DNA of 22,214 bases from Verrucomicrobiota bacterium. GTDB lineage: Bacteria > Chlamydiota > Chlamydiia > Chlamydiales > JAEYWL01. A program made the translations under genes and the position numbers. Shown piece after piece: positions 7,923 through 16,000 of this stretch. The notes beneath the pieces are model-generated. The model searched no databases. It worked only from the letters and a program-made list of their open reading frames with translations, and was not told where the DNA came from. The stretch spans positions 1 to 22,214 of the forward strand of contig JAEYWL010000112.1 in assembly GCA_023428915.1 (NCBI GenBank), read 5' to 3'. How positions within the stretch are numbered: position 1 is the first letter of the stretch; each line of letters begins with the position of its first letter.

Positions 7923-7949
7923 TTTATAGATTTAGTTCATTAAAAACAA
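7923..7949 (-). promoter_or_regulatory. Possible promoter of rpmE2
   Basis: On the minus strand TTGTTT (7944-7949) and TATAAA (7923-7928) are spaced 15 bases apart, about 45 bases upstream of the rpmE2 ATG. The spacing is shorter than the ideal 17, so this is only a candidate. The 160-base gap between the divergent rpmE2 and the rhomboid-like gene must hold promoters for both. Confidence 0.3.
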
Positions 7950-8037
7950 GCTAGTTCTTTAGAAAACCCCTGCCCGGACACGCAAAAAGATTATGGGCGA
8001 TAGGGATATTAAATCTCTCGTATGCTATAACTAAACC

Positions 8038-8949
8038 ATGCGTACTACAATTGATACAGGAATTGGCAATCTGCCTCCGACTCCGCCTTTTGTCAAAAAG
8101 GTTCTAATACTTACGGTAATCCTCACTTTGGCGGGTGCCTTACTCGATCCCCTTTTTTCCCATTTTGCCGGAAAAGGCATCCTCTACTATTTGACTTTAA
8201 ATCAAGAAAGCCTCAACAATTTTTTCCTATGGCAGCCGATCACTTATTTATTTGTGCAAAACAGCTATGGCATAAATTTAGGCCTGCTTATCAATTTGCT
8301 TTTTGAAACGTACATTATCTGGTGGCTTGGCAGCAGCCTAGCTGAAAGCCTTGGAGAACGCACTTTCCTGCGCACTTATTTCGCGTCCGGCATTGGTGCC
8401 GGAATTGTCGGCGCTTTATATTTAAGCGGCCTAGGCTTCTCTGGCGCTATCGGCACTCCCCTCTATGCTATATACGGTATTTTTCTATTATGGACCATGC
8501 TCTATCCCGACGCTGAAGTCCTCCTGTTTTTCCTATTTCCCCTAAAGACACGCTGGCTGCTTTTAATCGTATTTGCCGGGGCTTTGCTTATCGCAATTTC
8601 TCAAGGCGATATTCTTAATCTTTGCATGACGCTAACCGCTTTCCTGGTTAGCTATCTTTTTGCGACTATAAAGCATCAATTACGCACACCATTTCCTCTA
8701 ACCTACCCTATAGATGATCGGCTTGCAGGGCTCGCAAACTATTTTGCCAATTGGAACACACCTAAAACGAACAATAATAAAGGCAAAATTATAGACATCC
8801 ATACCGGTCAAAGCCGTGACGAAGAACGTGATGCCGATGAAGAGTTTGTAGATGAGATGCTTGCCAAAATCTCAAAATCAGGAGAGCAGTCACTCTCTGC
8901 CAAAGAACGCACCAAATTAGATCAAATCGCTAAAAAGAAAAAACTATGA
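8038..8949 (+). CDS. Rhomboid-fold membrane protein, catalytically dead
   Basis: This is a 303-residue polytopic membrane protein that reads as a rhomboid family member. After TM1 (about 20-40), the conserved LWQPITYLFV, the LLINLL helix and SLAESLGERTFLRTYFASGIGAG match the rhomboid L1-TM2-TM3 region. The catalytic GxSG in TM4 is replaced by GTPL (residues 139-142), although the following LYAIYGIFLLW-MLYP keeps the family pattern. The last membrane helix (DILNLCMTLTAFLVSYLFA) has no catalytic histidine. It should therefore be an inactive pseudoprotease. The soluble tail (about 255-303), with FVDEMLAKISKSGEQSLSAKER, resembles the short C-terminal motif found in many Bacteroidetes rhomboids. 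The stop overlaps the next ATG as ATGA. The substrate or partner is unknown. Confidence 0.75.
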   Translation: MRTTIDTGIGNLPPTPPFVKKVLILTVILTLAGALLDPLFSHFAGKGILYYLTLNQESLNNFFLWQPITYLFVQNSYGINLGLLINLLFETYIIWWLGSSLAESLGERTFLRTYFASGIGAGIVGALYLSGLGFSGAIGTPLYAIYGIFLLWTMLYPDAEVLLFFLFPLKTRWLLLIVFAGALLIAISQGDILNLCMTLTAFLVSYLFATIKHQLRTPFPLTYPIDDRLAGLANYFANWNTPKTNNNKGKIIDIHTGQSRDEERDADEEFVDEMLAKISKSGEQSLSAKERTKLDQIAKKKKL

Positions 8950-9151
8950 AGATTTTTATTGCAGGCGCCACCGGAGCCATCGGCAAGCCGCTTGTGCGGC
9001 AGCTGAGGTTTGATGGGCAAGAAGTTTACGGCACTACCAGATCTGCAGCCAAAGGGCAAATGCTCTCTGCCGAAGGGGCCAAACCGGTCCAACTCGATTT
9101 TTTTGATAAAAACGCCCTCTTAAAATTTCTTAAGGAAATTAAACCCGATAT
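8946..9151 (+). repeat. Direct repeat, copy 1 (epimerase 5' end)
   Basis: This is the left copy of a 206-base direct repeat that begins a few bases before the ATG and ends inside the codon series for KPDI. It includes an exact block of about 50 bases after codon 3. The right copy is at 11994-12199. The segment between the two copies differs in base composition from the flanks. Confidence 0.9.
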
Positions 9152-9167
9152 TCCCGAGCAAGTTTAA
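8946..9167 (+). pseudogene. Truncated NAD-dependent epimerase copy
   Basis: The reading frame encodes only the first 68-69 residues of an extended SDR epimerase (MKIFIAGATGAIGKPLVRQL, with the GATGAIG nucleotide-binding loop). It then runs into unrelated sequence and stops after PEQV. Bases 8946-9151 align without gaps to 11994-12199, the start of the intact gene; I count about 23 differences in 206 bases. The start overlaps the rhomboid stop as ATGA, which suggests this is the ancestral position and that the 3' part was displaced. The fragment lacks the substrate domain and cannot be an active enzyme. Confidence 0.88.
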
Positions 9168-9481
9168 ACAGCACTTCAATAGATTTTAAATGAATGTAAG
9201 GCAATGCATCAAAACGACTTTTTCCAGAAAACCATACTTTTCTTGATTCAGTAAAAGTGCTTTCTGCAGGATGGTGCAGGTAAAGCCTTGTGAATTTGTA
9301 CACATTTTAGAGAGCGAAAATGTGTAATTCTTTTGAATTTCAGTCTCTAGTGCTCCATAGTTTTAGCCACATCTTTTCCTTTTTGTTTAAAAAAGCTCAG
9401 GCTCAATAGATATTTGTTGCTTATTTTCAATGTCTCTGCTATGGAAATGCGCCCATAAGAATCGGCCAATTCTTGCATCAT
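9152..9481 (-). pseudogene. Degraded minus-strand coding traces
   Basis: No plus-strand gene is visible from 9168 to 9503. On the minus strand two short open segments look protein-like. 9347-9481 encodes 44 residues (MMQELADSYGRISIAETLKI and on), and 9152-9306 is open and reads LYLHHPAESTFTESRKVW and KSRFDALPYIHLKS in a different frame. Both are cut by stops and frame changes, and the second ends abruptly at the repeat junction. They may be remnants of one gene destroyed during insertion. I do not recognise the family, and chance open frames are possible. Confidence 0.3.
9299..9326. repeat. Hairpin-forming inverted repeat
   Basis: TACACATTTT (9299-9308) and AAAATGTGTA (9317-9326) form a perfect 10-bp stem with an 8-base loop. 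It lies in the gene-poor stretch right of the truncated epimerase. It could be a terminator or an operator-like site; no long T-tract follows on either strand. Confidence 0.5.
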
Positions 9482-9503
9482 TATAAATTAGTCAAAACAT
9501 TAC

Positions 9504-9848
9504 ATGGTGTTTTTTTATGAAAAATTACTTTACGTAGTAATGCTGATGCTCACAATAGCTTTGAGTCCAGCCCTACAAGCTTTTAATCCATCTTATAATT
9601 CAGGAGTTCAGGAATTCGTTATAACGGTTCCTTCAGATGATATTACAATAACTCCTGAGGGAATTTCAGTTGAATATCAAGGGCAACAGTTTCCTGTACA
9701 AGCTCTCTTTAAAAGTGGGCAACAATGGACTGTACAATTTCGTGTAGGATTATTTTCCTACCCAGAAGGCCATATGCGTGTATGTCCTTATTGTGGAGGA
9801 TGTGGGAACCCAATCTGCCGATTCTATTGCGATAGCACCTGTACATAA
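9504..9848 (+). CDS. Small secreted cysteine-rich protein
   Basis: I do not recognise this 114-residue protein. The N-terminus (MVFFYEKLLYVVMLMLTIAL and SPALQA) is a clear signal peptide with probable cleavage after about residue 26. A central Gln/Val/Thr-rich part looks beta-stranded (VQEFVITVPSDDITITPEGI, VEYQGQQFPVQALF). The last 25 residues are Cys-rich: CPYCGGCGNPICRFYCDSTC holds six cysteines, including two CxxC pairs. In an oxidising environment these could form disulfides, as in chlamydial cysteine-rich envelope proteins; a metal site is the alternative. No good ribosome binding site precedes the ATG at 9504, and the in-frame ATGs at codons 13 and 15 would shorten the signal peptide. 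It precedes the exported FKBP gene. Confidence 0.6.
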   Translation: MVFFYEKLLYVVMLMLTIALSPALQAFNPSYNSGVQEFVITVPSDDITITPEGISVEYQGQQFPVQALFKSGQQWTVQFRVGLFSYPEGHMRVCPYCGGCGNPICRFYCDSTCT

Positions 9849-9861
9849 TAATTAGGCACCC

Positions 9862-9895
9862 ATCACTATACTCAGATAAAGTTGAGTATAGTGAT
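9862..9895. terminator. 13-bp hairpin between secreted-protein gene and FKBP gene
   Basis: ATCACTATACTCA (9862-9874) pairs perfectly with TGAGTATAGTGAT (9883-9895) across an 8-base loop. It starts 14 bases after the upstream stop and ends 32 bases before the next ATG. There is no T-tract, so it may be a processing or attenuation hairpin, or a dyad operator, rather than a full terminator. Confidence 0.5.
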
Positions 9896-9927
9896 TACTC
9901 ATTAAATTCAATTGAGAGCAAAAGATA

Positions 9928-11775
9928 ATGCAATTTCTACTTAGCTTCATTTTTCTTTTTTTAACAGTTAAGGTGTTTGCTGTTCCATTAATGATTGATA
10001 ATTCAGATGATTACCAAATTCTCAACCAGTTTTTCAAGATAATGTTTGTTGAATCAGAATATGGCTATGTTATAGACGGTAGTAAACCCGTATCTTTAAT
10101 GCATATAACACCACTTGAAGATTTAATTGTTCCACAAACAAACAGCTTTAAAATATCAGTACTTGCAAAACAAGCCATAATTACATGGAAACAATTGCAT
10201 CCACAGCAAGAAAAAAACTATATTTTAAAAATTAAAGAAGAAAAAGATGTGAAATTTTCTTTAACAACTTATCAACTGTCATTTATTAATATAGCAAAGT
10301 TAAAAAACATTCTTGAAGCCAATATAGACCTATTTCAATATGTTCTAGGTCCTACACTTACCCCTGAAAAACTAACTGTGTTTCTTGCCAACTCCCAAGA
10401 ATCTACTAATGAGATTATTCAAAATGATAAAGCTTTGCAGGGAATTATTTTAGGATTTGGTGCTCATAATAGTATAATGCATAGCCGGGCTGAAAATATT
10501 CAAAACTCCCAAATGTCTAACGATATTTTGCCCTTCACAGCCAACAGTAACTTGATGAGTAAGAAAGCTATTGGCCAGACCAATCCCCAATTAGTAAAAA
10601 AGCTATTTTTATCTTATGTTAATAATCCAGCTTTTGTGACAGATGAAAAACACTTTTCAATACCAGGGCCAAAACTAGGGTTTGCCAACTCTGAAGAGGA
10701 ATTAGATGATATTGTGCAATGCTTTGAAGAGACTCCAAAGAGCCTCATGATAGAGAAGCCGCGGTTTATATTTGGAGCCTATAAGCATCCTAGTAATGAA
10801 CAGTTGTTTACCAAATTGATGGAGTCTCAAAAAAGAGTTTCGCAAATTGCTGACAGGAAAGACTTTCTTGAATATGTATTAGAAAAAATTACCGGAGAAC
10901 CACCAATTATCACTGCTGTAATAGATGAAAAGCCCTATCGTCTAGATATTAAACCGAATTCAGAGGAATCTATTGCTAAGGTGCTGTGGCAAATGAGTTC
11001 TCACTTTGATGAAGAAGCTGTGCCTGACTTTATTGAGGCATTTTGTCGTGGAGACCATTCAGAAATAAAGAAAAAAGTGCAAGCAATTCCAAAATCTTTA
11101 GCTGGTTTAAAACGGGCGCGCTCAAACTTGGAGTTTGCTGATAACTGGTTCGCTACTGTGCCACGAGAAAATAAATATGAAGAAATTGTTCCCGGCCATT
11201 TATATTATGAACAAGTTCGAGTAGGTAAAGGCGATATTCTTAAACAGCAGGACAAAGCACTTGTTAGTTATGTTATTGAAGATGGTTTTGGAAATATTTT
11301 GTCAGCCCAACATAAATATTGGCTGCGGCCTTCACACACCATATCAGGCTTTGCGCATGGCATTCAAGGAATGAAGGAGGGAGAAACACGGATACTATAT
11401 ATCCATCCCGCTTTCGCTTATGGTGTCTTAACTACTTTGCCGCCCTGTTTACAATTGCAAGTAAAAGTTACTCTTCATGAACTTGACGAAAGCTCAGTTA
11501 GCTTCTTGCCAGATCTACAACCTATCGATCTCGCTTGGGTGAAAGACCCTGAGTTTTATCGTGAGTTGGAAAGCGAAGCGCATGAACTTGCAACAGGGTT
11601 TGGTACTCGTTGGGGAAGCTGGCTCAAACAATCATCTGACATTAGTTTCCAAGAAGTTTGCCATCATCTTCAACAACTAGCCGAAGAAGGTGCTAGAAAA
11701 CCTCCAACTAAAAATGATGAAGAGGCTTGCAACCGGGTATTTTGGAACCTTATTACAAACTCGGATAAGTTGTAA
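9928..11775 (+). CDS. Exported protein with C-terminal FKBP-type peptidyl-prolyl isomerase domain
   Basis: This is a 615-residue protein with a signal peptide (MQFLLSFIFLFLTVKVFA, cleavage near residue 18). The N-terminal about 410 residues are not recognised; they include FKIMFVESEYGYVIDGSKPV near residues 30-50. The FKBP domain spans about residues 430-520: VGKGDILKQQDKALVSYVIEDG, SGFAHGIQGMKEGETRILYI, HPAFAYG and LPPCLQLQVKVTLHELDE. This matches the FKBP strand order, including the GM-x-GE turn and the AYG tyrosine. The FD pair that lines the FKBP active site appears replaced (NILSAQ), and the tryptophan at the pocket floor is Phe, so activity may be weak or altered. About 95 residues follow the domain. 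It is AT-richer than the flanks and lies between the two epimerase repeats. Envelope folding factor (Mip-like) or secreted host factor are both possible. Confidence 0.75.
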   Translation: MQFLLSFIFLFLTVKVFAVPLMIDNSDDYQILNQFFKIMFVESEYGYVIDGSKPVSLMHITPLEDLIVPQTNSFKISVLAKQAIITWKQLHPQQEKNYILKIKEEKDVKFSLTTYQLSFINIAKLKNILEANIDLFQYVLGPTLTPEKLTVFLANSQESTNEIIQNDKALQGIILGFGAHNSIMHSRAENIQNSQMSNDILPFTANSNLMSKKAIGQTNPQLVKKLFLSYVNNPAFVTDEKHFSIPGPKLGFANSEEELDDIVQCFEETPKSLMIEKPRFIFGAYKHPSNEQLFTKLMESQKRVSQIADRKDFLEYVLEKITGEPPIITAVIDEKPYRLDIKPNSEESIAKVLWQMSSHFDEEAVPDFIEAFCRGDHSEIKKKVQAIPKSLAGLKRARSNLEFADNWFATVPRENKYEEIVPGHLYYEQVRVGKGDILKQQDKALVSYVIEDGFGNILSAQHKYWLRPSHTISGFAHGIQGMKEGETRILYIHPAFAYGVLTTLPPCLQLQVKVTLHELDESSVSFLPDLQPIDLAWVKDPEFYRELESEAHELATGFGTRWGSWLKQSSDISFQEVCHHLQQLAEEGARKPPTKNDEEACNRVFWNLITNSDKL

Positions 11776-11993
11776 GCTTAGATCTTAGCATAGCCGCTGT
11801 TTTATGAATTTACTAAGTGCTTAAATAAGCGATCTTATCTACTCGAGGAGCAACCGATTGCAAGTCTAGTTAAGCACCTTGTTACAGGTCTTGTTATATG
11901 TGTTAATGCATTCATACAATCTTATGAGAAAAACTTTATGTTCTTTTTCAATAATAGCAATTTATTATAAAAAATTAATAAAGGAAGAACGCT
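11776..11993 (+). promoter_or_regulatory. AT-rich upstream region of intact epimerase
   Basis: This 218-base gap holds no gene that I can support. Near its right end TATAAA-like sequence around 11966-11972 and a good ribosome binding site, AAGGAAG (11981-11987), precede the epimerase ATG by 6 bases. The truncated copy has no such site and relies on overlap with the rhomboid gene, so the intact copy was evidently fitted with its own expression signals. Confidence 0.45.
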
Positions 11994-12199
11994 ATGAAAG
12001 TTTTTATTGCAGGCGCCACCGGAGCCATCGGCAAGCCGCTTGTGCGGCAGCTTAGAATGGATGGGCAAGAAGTTTACGGCACAACCAGATCTGCAACTAA
12101 AGGGCAAATGCTCTCATCAGAAGGAGCAAAACCGGTTCAACTCGATTTTTTTGATAAAGCAGCATTATTAAAATTTCTAAATGAAATTAAACCCGATAT
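11994..12199 (+). repeat. Direct repeat, copy 2 (epimerase 5' end)
   Basis: This is the right copy of the 206-base repeat described at 8946-9151. Relative to copy 1 most differences are third-position or conservative, and they tend toward A/T in this copy (for example in the codons for SSEGAK and AALL). This suggests real divergence of two genes rather than a very recent duplication. Confidence 0.9.
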
Positions 12200-12902
12200 C
12201 GTAATCAACATGCTGACTTCCTTGCCCAAGAACTACACGGCAGAAGAAATGCAACGAGCAAGCGCAGAAGACTATAAGCTTCGTTGGGAAGGCGGAAAAA
12301 ACCTACAAGAAGCCGCAGAAGAGGCCGGCGTGCGCCGCCTTATCCTCCAATCTGCTGGTTTTTTTTATACTACAGGTAAGGGATTAGCTGATGAAAGCAC
12401 TCCATTTGCGCTTCATGCCACTCCATATGTTTCACAAAATGCAAAAGTGTATGCAGAAATTGAAGAGCGCCTGTTTGCCTCATCTAGATTAGAAGGTATT
12501 GCCCTTCGTTTTGGTTTCTTTTATGGGCCAGGCACTTGGTATTACCCAGGAGGCAGTGTCTTTGAACAAGTACAAGCAGGCCAATTACCCATTATTGGAA
12601 AAGGAGAGGGGGTTTGGAGCTTTGTCCATATAGAAGATGCTGCAAAGGCTGCTGCAAGTGCCATATACGCCACACCTGGAGCCTATAACATTGTCGACGG
12701 ACAGCCTTCTATGCAACGAGTATGGCTCTCTGCGCTGGCAAGGCATCTCGGGGCCCCGCTTCCTCCTATTCTCTCAGAACAAGACGCTATCCAACGATTT
12801 GGCATAGATCAAGTATATTACGCTACCAAACTGCGCGGCGCATCCTACGCCAAAGCGCAACGGGAATTCAATTTCGAACCCCGCACCCTTGAGTGGCTCT
12901 AG
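11994..12902 (+). CDS. NAD(P)-dependent epimerase/dehydratase, extended SDR family
   Basis: This is a 302-residue Rossmann protein of the extended SDR superfamily. The cofactor loop GATGAIG is at residues 7-13, and the acidic LDFFDKAALLKFL segment fits the adenine-binding region. RLILQSAGFFY carries the usual serine strand. ALRFGFFYGPGTWY and WSFVHIEDAA are the classic epimerase motifs for the substrate loop and the HVxDxA helix, and GAYNIVDGQP follows. The catalytic YxxxK is not obvious: the region reads YVSQNAKVYAEIEE, so it may belong to the atypical SDR group. The substrate is unknown; a nucleotide sugar is the usual guess for the family. The first 206 bases are duplicated at 8946-9151. 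Confidence 0.85.
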   Translation: MKVFIAGATGAIGKPLVRQLRMDGQEVYGTTRSATKGQMLSSEGAKPVQLDFFDKAALLKFLNEIKPDIVINMLTSLPKNYTAEEMQRASAEDYKLRWEGGKNLQEAAEEAGVRRLILQSAGFFYTTGKGLADESTPFALHATPYVSQNAKVYAEIEERLFASSRLEGIALRFGFFYGPGTWYYPGGSVFEQVQAGQLPIIGKGEGVWSFVHIEDAAKAAASAIYATPGAYNIVDGQPSMQRVWLSALARHLGAPLPPILSEQDAIQRFGIDQVYYATKLRGASYAKAQREFNFEPRTLEWL

Positions 12903-13027
12903 CAAGGCAGCTTGAATTTCCGCCTTAAACCCATAATTAAAAGCATAACCACGCTTCTTTAAATATTCTTTATTAAAAATTTACAATTAATATGTATTTT
13001 AATAAAAATACAATTATTAGGTAAATA
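12903..13027 (+). promoter_or_regulatory. AT-rich leader of the giant gene with palindrome
   Basis: This gap is strongly AT-rich. A perfect dyad TGTATTTT (12993-13000) / AAAATACA (13005-13012) lies 15 bases upstream of the ATG at 13028, a position suitable for an operator or a leader hairpin. No clear Shine-Dalgarno sequence is seen. I see no gene here. Confidence 0.4.
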
Positions 13028-16000
13028 ATGGGTTTTGATCCAAGGATTCAAGCTGTACGTGAAAAGGAAGCACTTTATGAAGAACTTCTTTTTGATTCTC
13101 AAGAGGCAAATAATAAGCTTCCCGATGCAACCATTCAAGAGTTTCTAGGAGAACTTTTTGACGCCCCGGAAAAAATAAATGCCTTAGAAAAAGAGGTCGT
13201 TGGCTTTGTTGGCCAACCAATACGTCTATTTCCCCACACACCAGCATCTACCCATCCCGCGCTTGGTTCTTCATCAACTCTTTCCAGAAGCACTTTACCT
13301 GCAACCCCTTCCAGTACCGAATTGCAGACACCGGAAAAAGCAGCCAAGTCATACCGTGCTATTATAACAAATGCATTGCACCATTTTTTCACAAATACGG
13401 CCTTGCATGAAAGATGTCATCAAGAAAACGCGATGAAGGAAAACGAACGCGATTGTGGTTTTCTCTTGCAATACTTAGAAACTCAGCTCATCAATAACAT
13501 CAATTGTGTTCTTAGCGGACAAGGCGCGCTTATTCCTCTGGCAACTATAAGGACAAATATAGCAAACGATTATTGTTCAAAATATTACGCAATAAATTCT
13601 TTGCTTATAGCTCTTATAAGCATGCAGCCCTCTTCAGCAAGGAGCAAAGGTAATATTAGCCTTCGTGATGCAGTTTTTGTTTTTGGTGATAATTCATATA
13701 CCGATAACTCTAAAACAGTTATAAAAATACCTTACGAAGCTCACACAAAAAAGGGAAGAACCGCTGCCGTTATTCTATATTTTTGCTTTTTAATAATGCA
13801 TACTGACCAAGAGCTGCAGAAGAATCATTTACACTTTTTGATGGAAGCTACAGCGATCAATTTGCCAGAAATTTTGGCCATAACCGATGAAAATCCTGGA
13901 AATTTTCTTAATGCTTTTGCTGAGAACAGCCAGCAAGAGTTAAAAAAATTCTTTGACGCAATAAGAAAAAAAACTTCTAAAGATAGTTTGGATTTATTTT
14001 CCTATTTAATGCCAGAGGAATCGCTTAGCAGAAAAGAGGAATTGATAACAAGAAAAATTGTTGTCGAATTAAAGTTATTAGAAAACGCGCGCTTAGCTGG
14101 TCCTGCCTTACCGAATCTGCAGAAACTTGAAGATAGACTTAATCAATTCCTTAAAGACGTAATTTTCTTACGATTAGATCATAGAGCTGCTGCAAATATA
14201 ATAAAAGGCCTGGTAAACCACCTTAACTTTTCTTTTTCAACCGAAATTGCCAGGCTAAGCGGTAAAGAAAAACAAATCGCTTGTTTAATCGACACGTTAT
14301 TTGCCCTAACTAAAACGGAGTTTAAAAATAACCAAGTCATTGTTTTTAATTACTATTTGCATTACCAAAATGATTCCATTGTGCTCAATTTTTCTGGCAG
14401 AGAAACTACTCATTTTGCCTTTAATTGCAACCTGCCTATAGATTCTGCTGCCTATAGAAACTATTACATTATTTTTCTTTTGATTTTGCAAGTCCATCGC
14501 TTTGAATGCCTTCCTCCTGTTTTTAGCGAGATCTTAAACTATTTTTACCGTTACCAGGATAAAGCTGCAGCAGCAATAATAACACACAATCTTGGAATTT
14601 CCCAGTCTAGTATATCACCGCACTCCTATGCGAATCTTATTGCTCTCTTTCCTGTTTGTTTAGCTATTGGCTCCCGCCATTTAAACGCCTATGATTTACT
14701 TAATTTAGATGAAGTGCAGGCAAATTCTGAAATTAAAACGACTTATGCATTTTTTAAAAATAGCCCTAGTAAAAACCTGTCAGGAAATTATTTCCCTCAA
14801 TATAAAGAAAAGGAGTTGCCTTTTATAAAAGAATTGACTGAAATTATCATTTCAGAATGGTTTTTGAATGAACCAGCCCGCACTCGAATGGTTCAAAACC
14901 TCGGCTTGCGAGAAGATGCAGCAGTTTTAACTTTAGATGACTACCTTAATCATGCTGCTTTATTGGAAAAGCTGCATGCTTACCTAATACAAGATCAAAA
15001 TAAGGACAAAAAAAGGCAAAGAATTACATTCACGTTCAACTATCTTTTACCTGCCTTGGTCGGCCCCCTTGTCAACCCTAATTCCACTCCTCAACGTCCC
15101 CTCTTTTTTGAGCATAGCGTTCCAGAGATAGCTAAACAAATGCAGCTCCTAGTAAGAGCTACTCCATCCATGCCTATAAGCTATAGCTTATTTCCTGAAG
15201 CAGCTCTAAATTATCGCTTAGCGCTTTTAGAACTATGTGATTTGTATATTAGGGGCGGCAGTACTAGTCAACAGCCTGTAACAACTCCCCAGGCTATTTT
15301 TATGTTAAAATTTATGGGAAATCACATCCGATTATGCATTGTAAAGGTACCAGAGCAGGTAGGCACCCCAGTAGAAATAAAACCCGATTTCAAAGAAATT
15401 CCCACGCTTTTTAAAGACCTTTTCCCCTACAAGGATTTTCATAAAGTAAATTCCTCTAAACATTATTACAATCTCTCGTTTAGTGAATTTGAACGCTTGA
15501 TCGAAATGGTTGGAGCAGAATACAAACGGCCTTTAGCGATAGGAGAGATCACAAAAACTGATTACCTGATTTTAGAAGATGGGCGCACAACAAATTTTAA
15601 AAGCCTTCTCAACATCATAAAATACACTCAAGCCCCAGGCGCCCCTGCAGACACAGTATTCTTCTCCACTATTTCCTATGCTTCATTGTGCTGTGTGTCT
15701 GCTAAAGCTAATAAAATACAGCAAATCAAAAAAACATTTCCTTCTAGCTTAACTGCAGCCCCTGCATCGGAACCCCCGGCTGTTATTTCTGAAAAACCGG
15801 CGCCCGCTTTATCTCTAACTGCACCGGCAGTTGATGAGCCGGCGGCGGCTGCGCGCTATCAGCAATTAAAAGCAACTTTAAGTACCGGTCAATTCCAAAA
15901 AGAGGCGGAACGGTTTACAACTCTAGTCCAAAACATCAGCACCTACTGGTTTCAGCATGACGGCCGCCAGGCTCAATTGGTTACCCAATTTTTGCAGCAT

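Noticed and set aside
8946..12199. Composite transposon bounded by insertion sequences
   Set aside because: The flanking repeats are epimerase coding sequence; I see no transposase or terminal inverted repeats at the ends.
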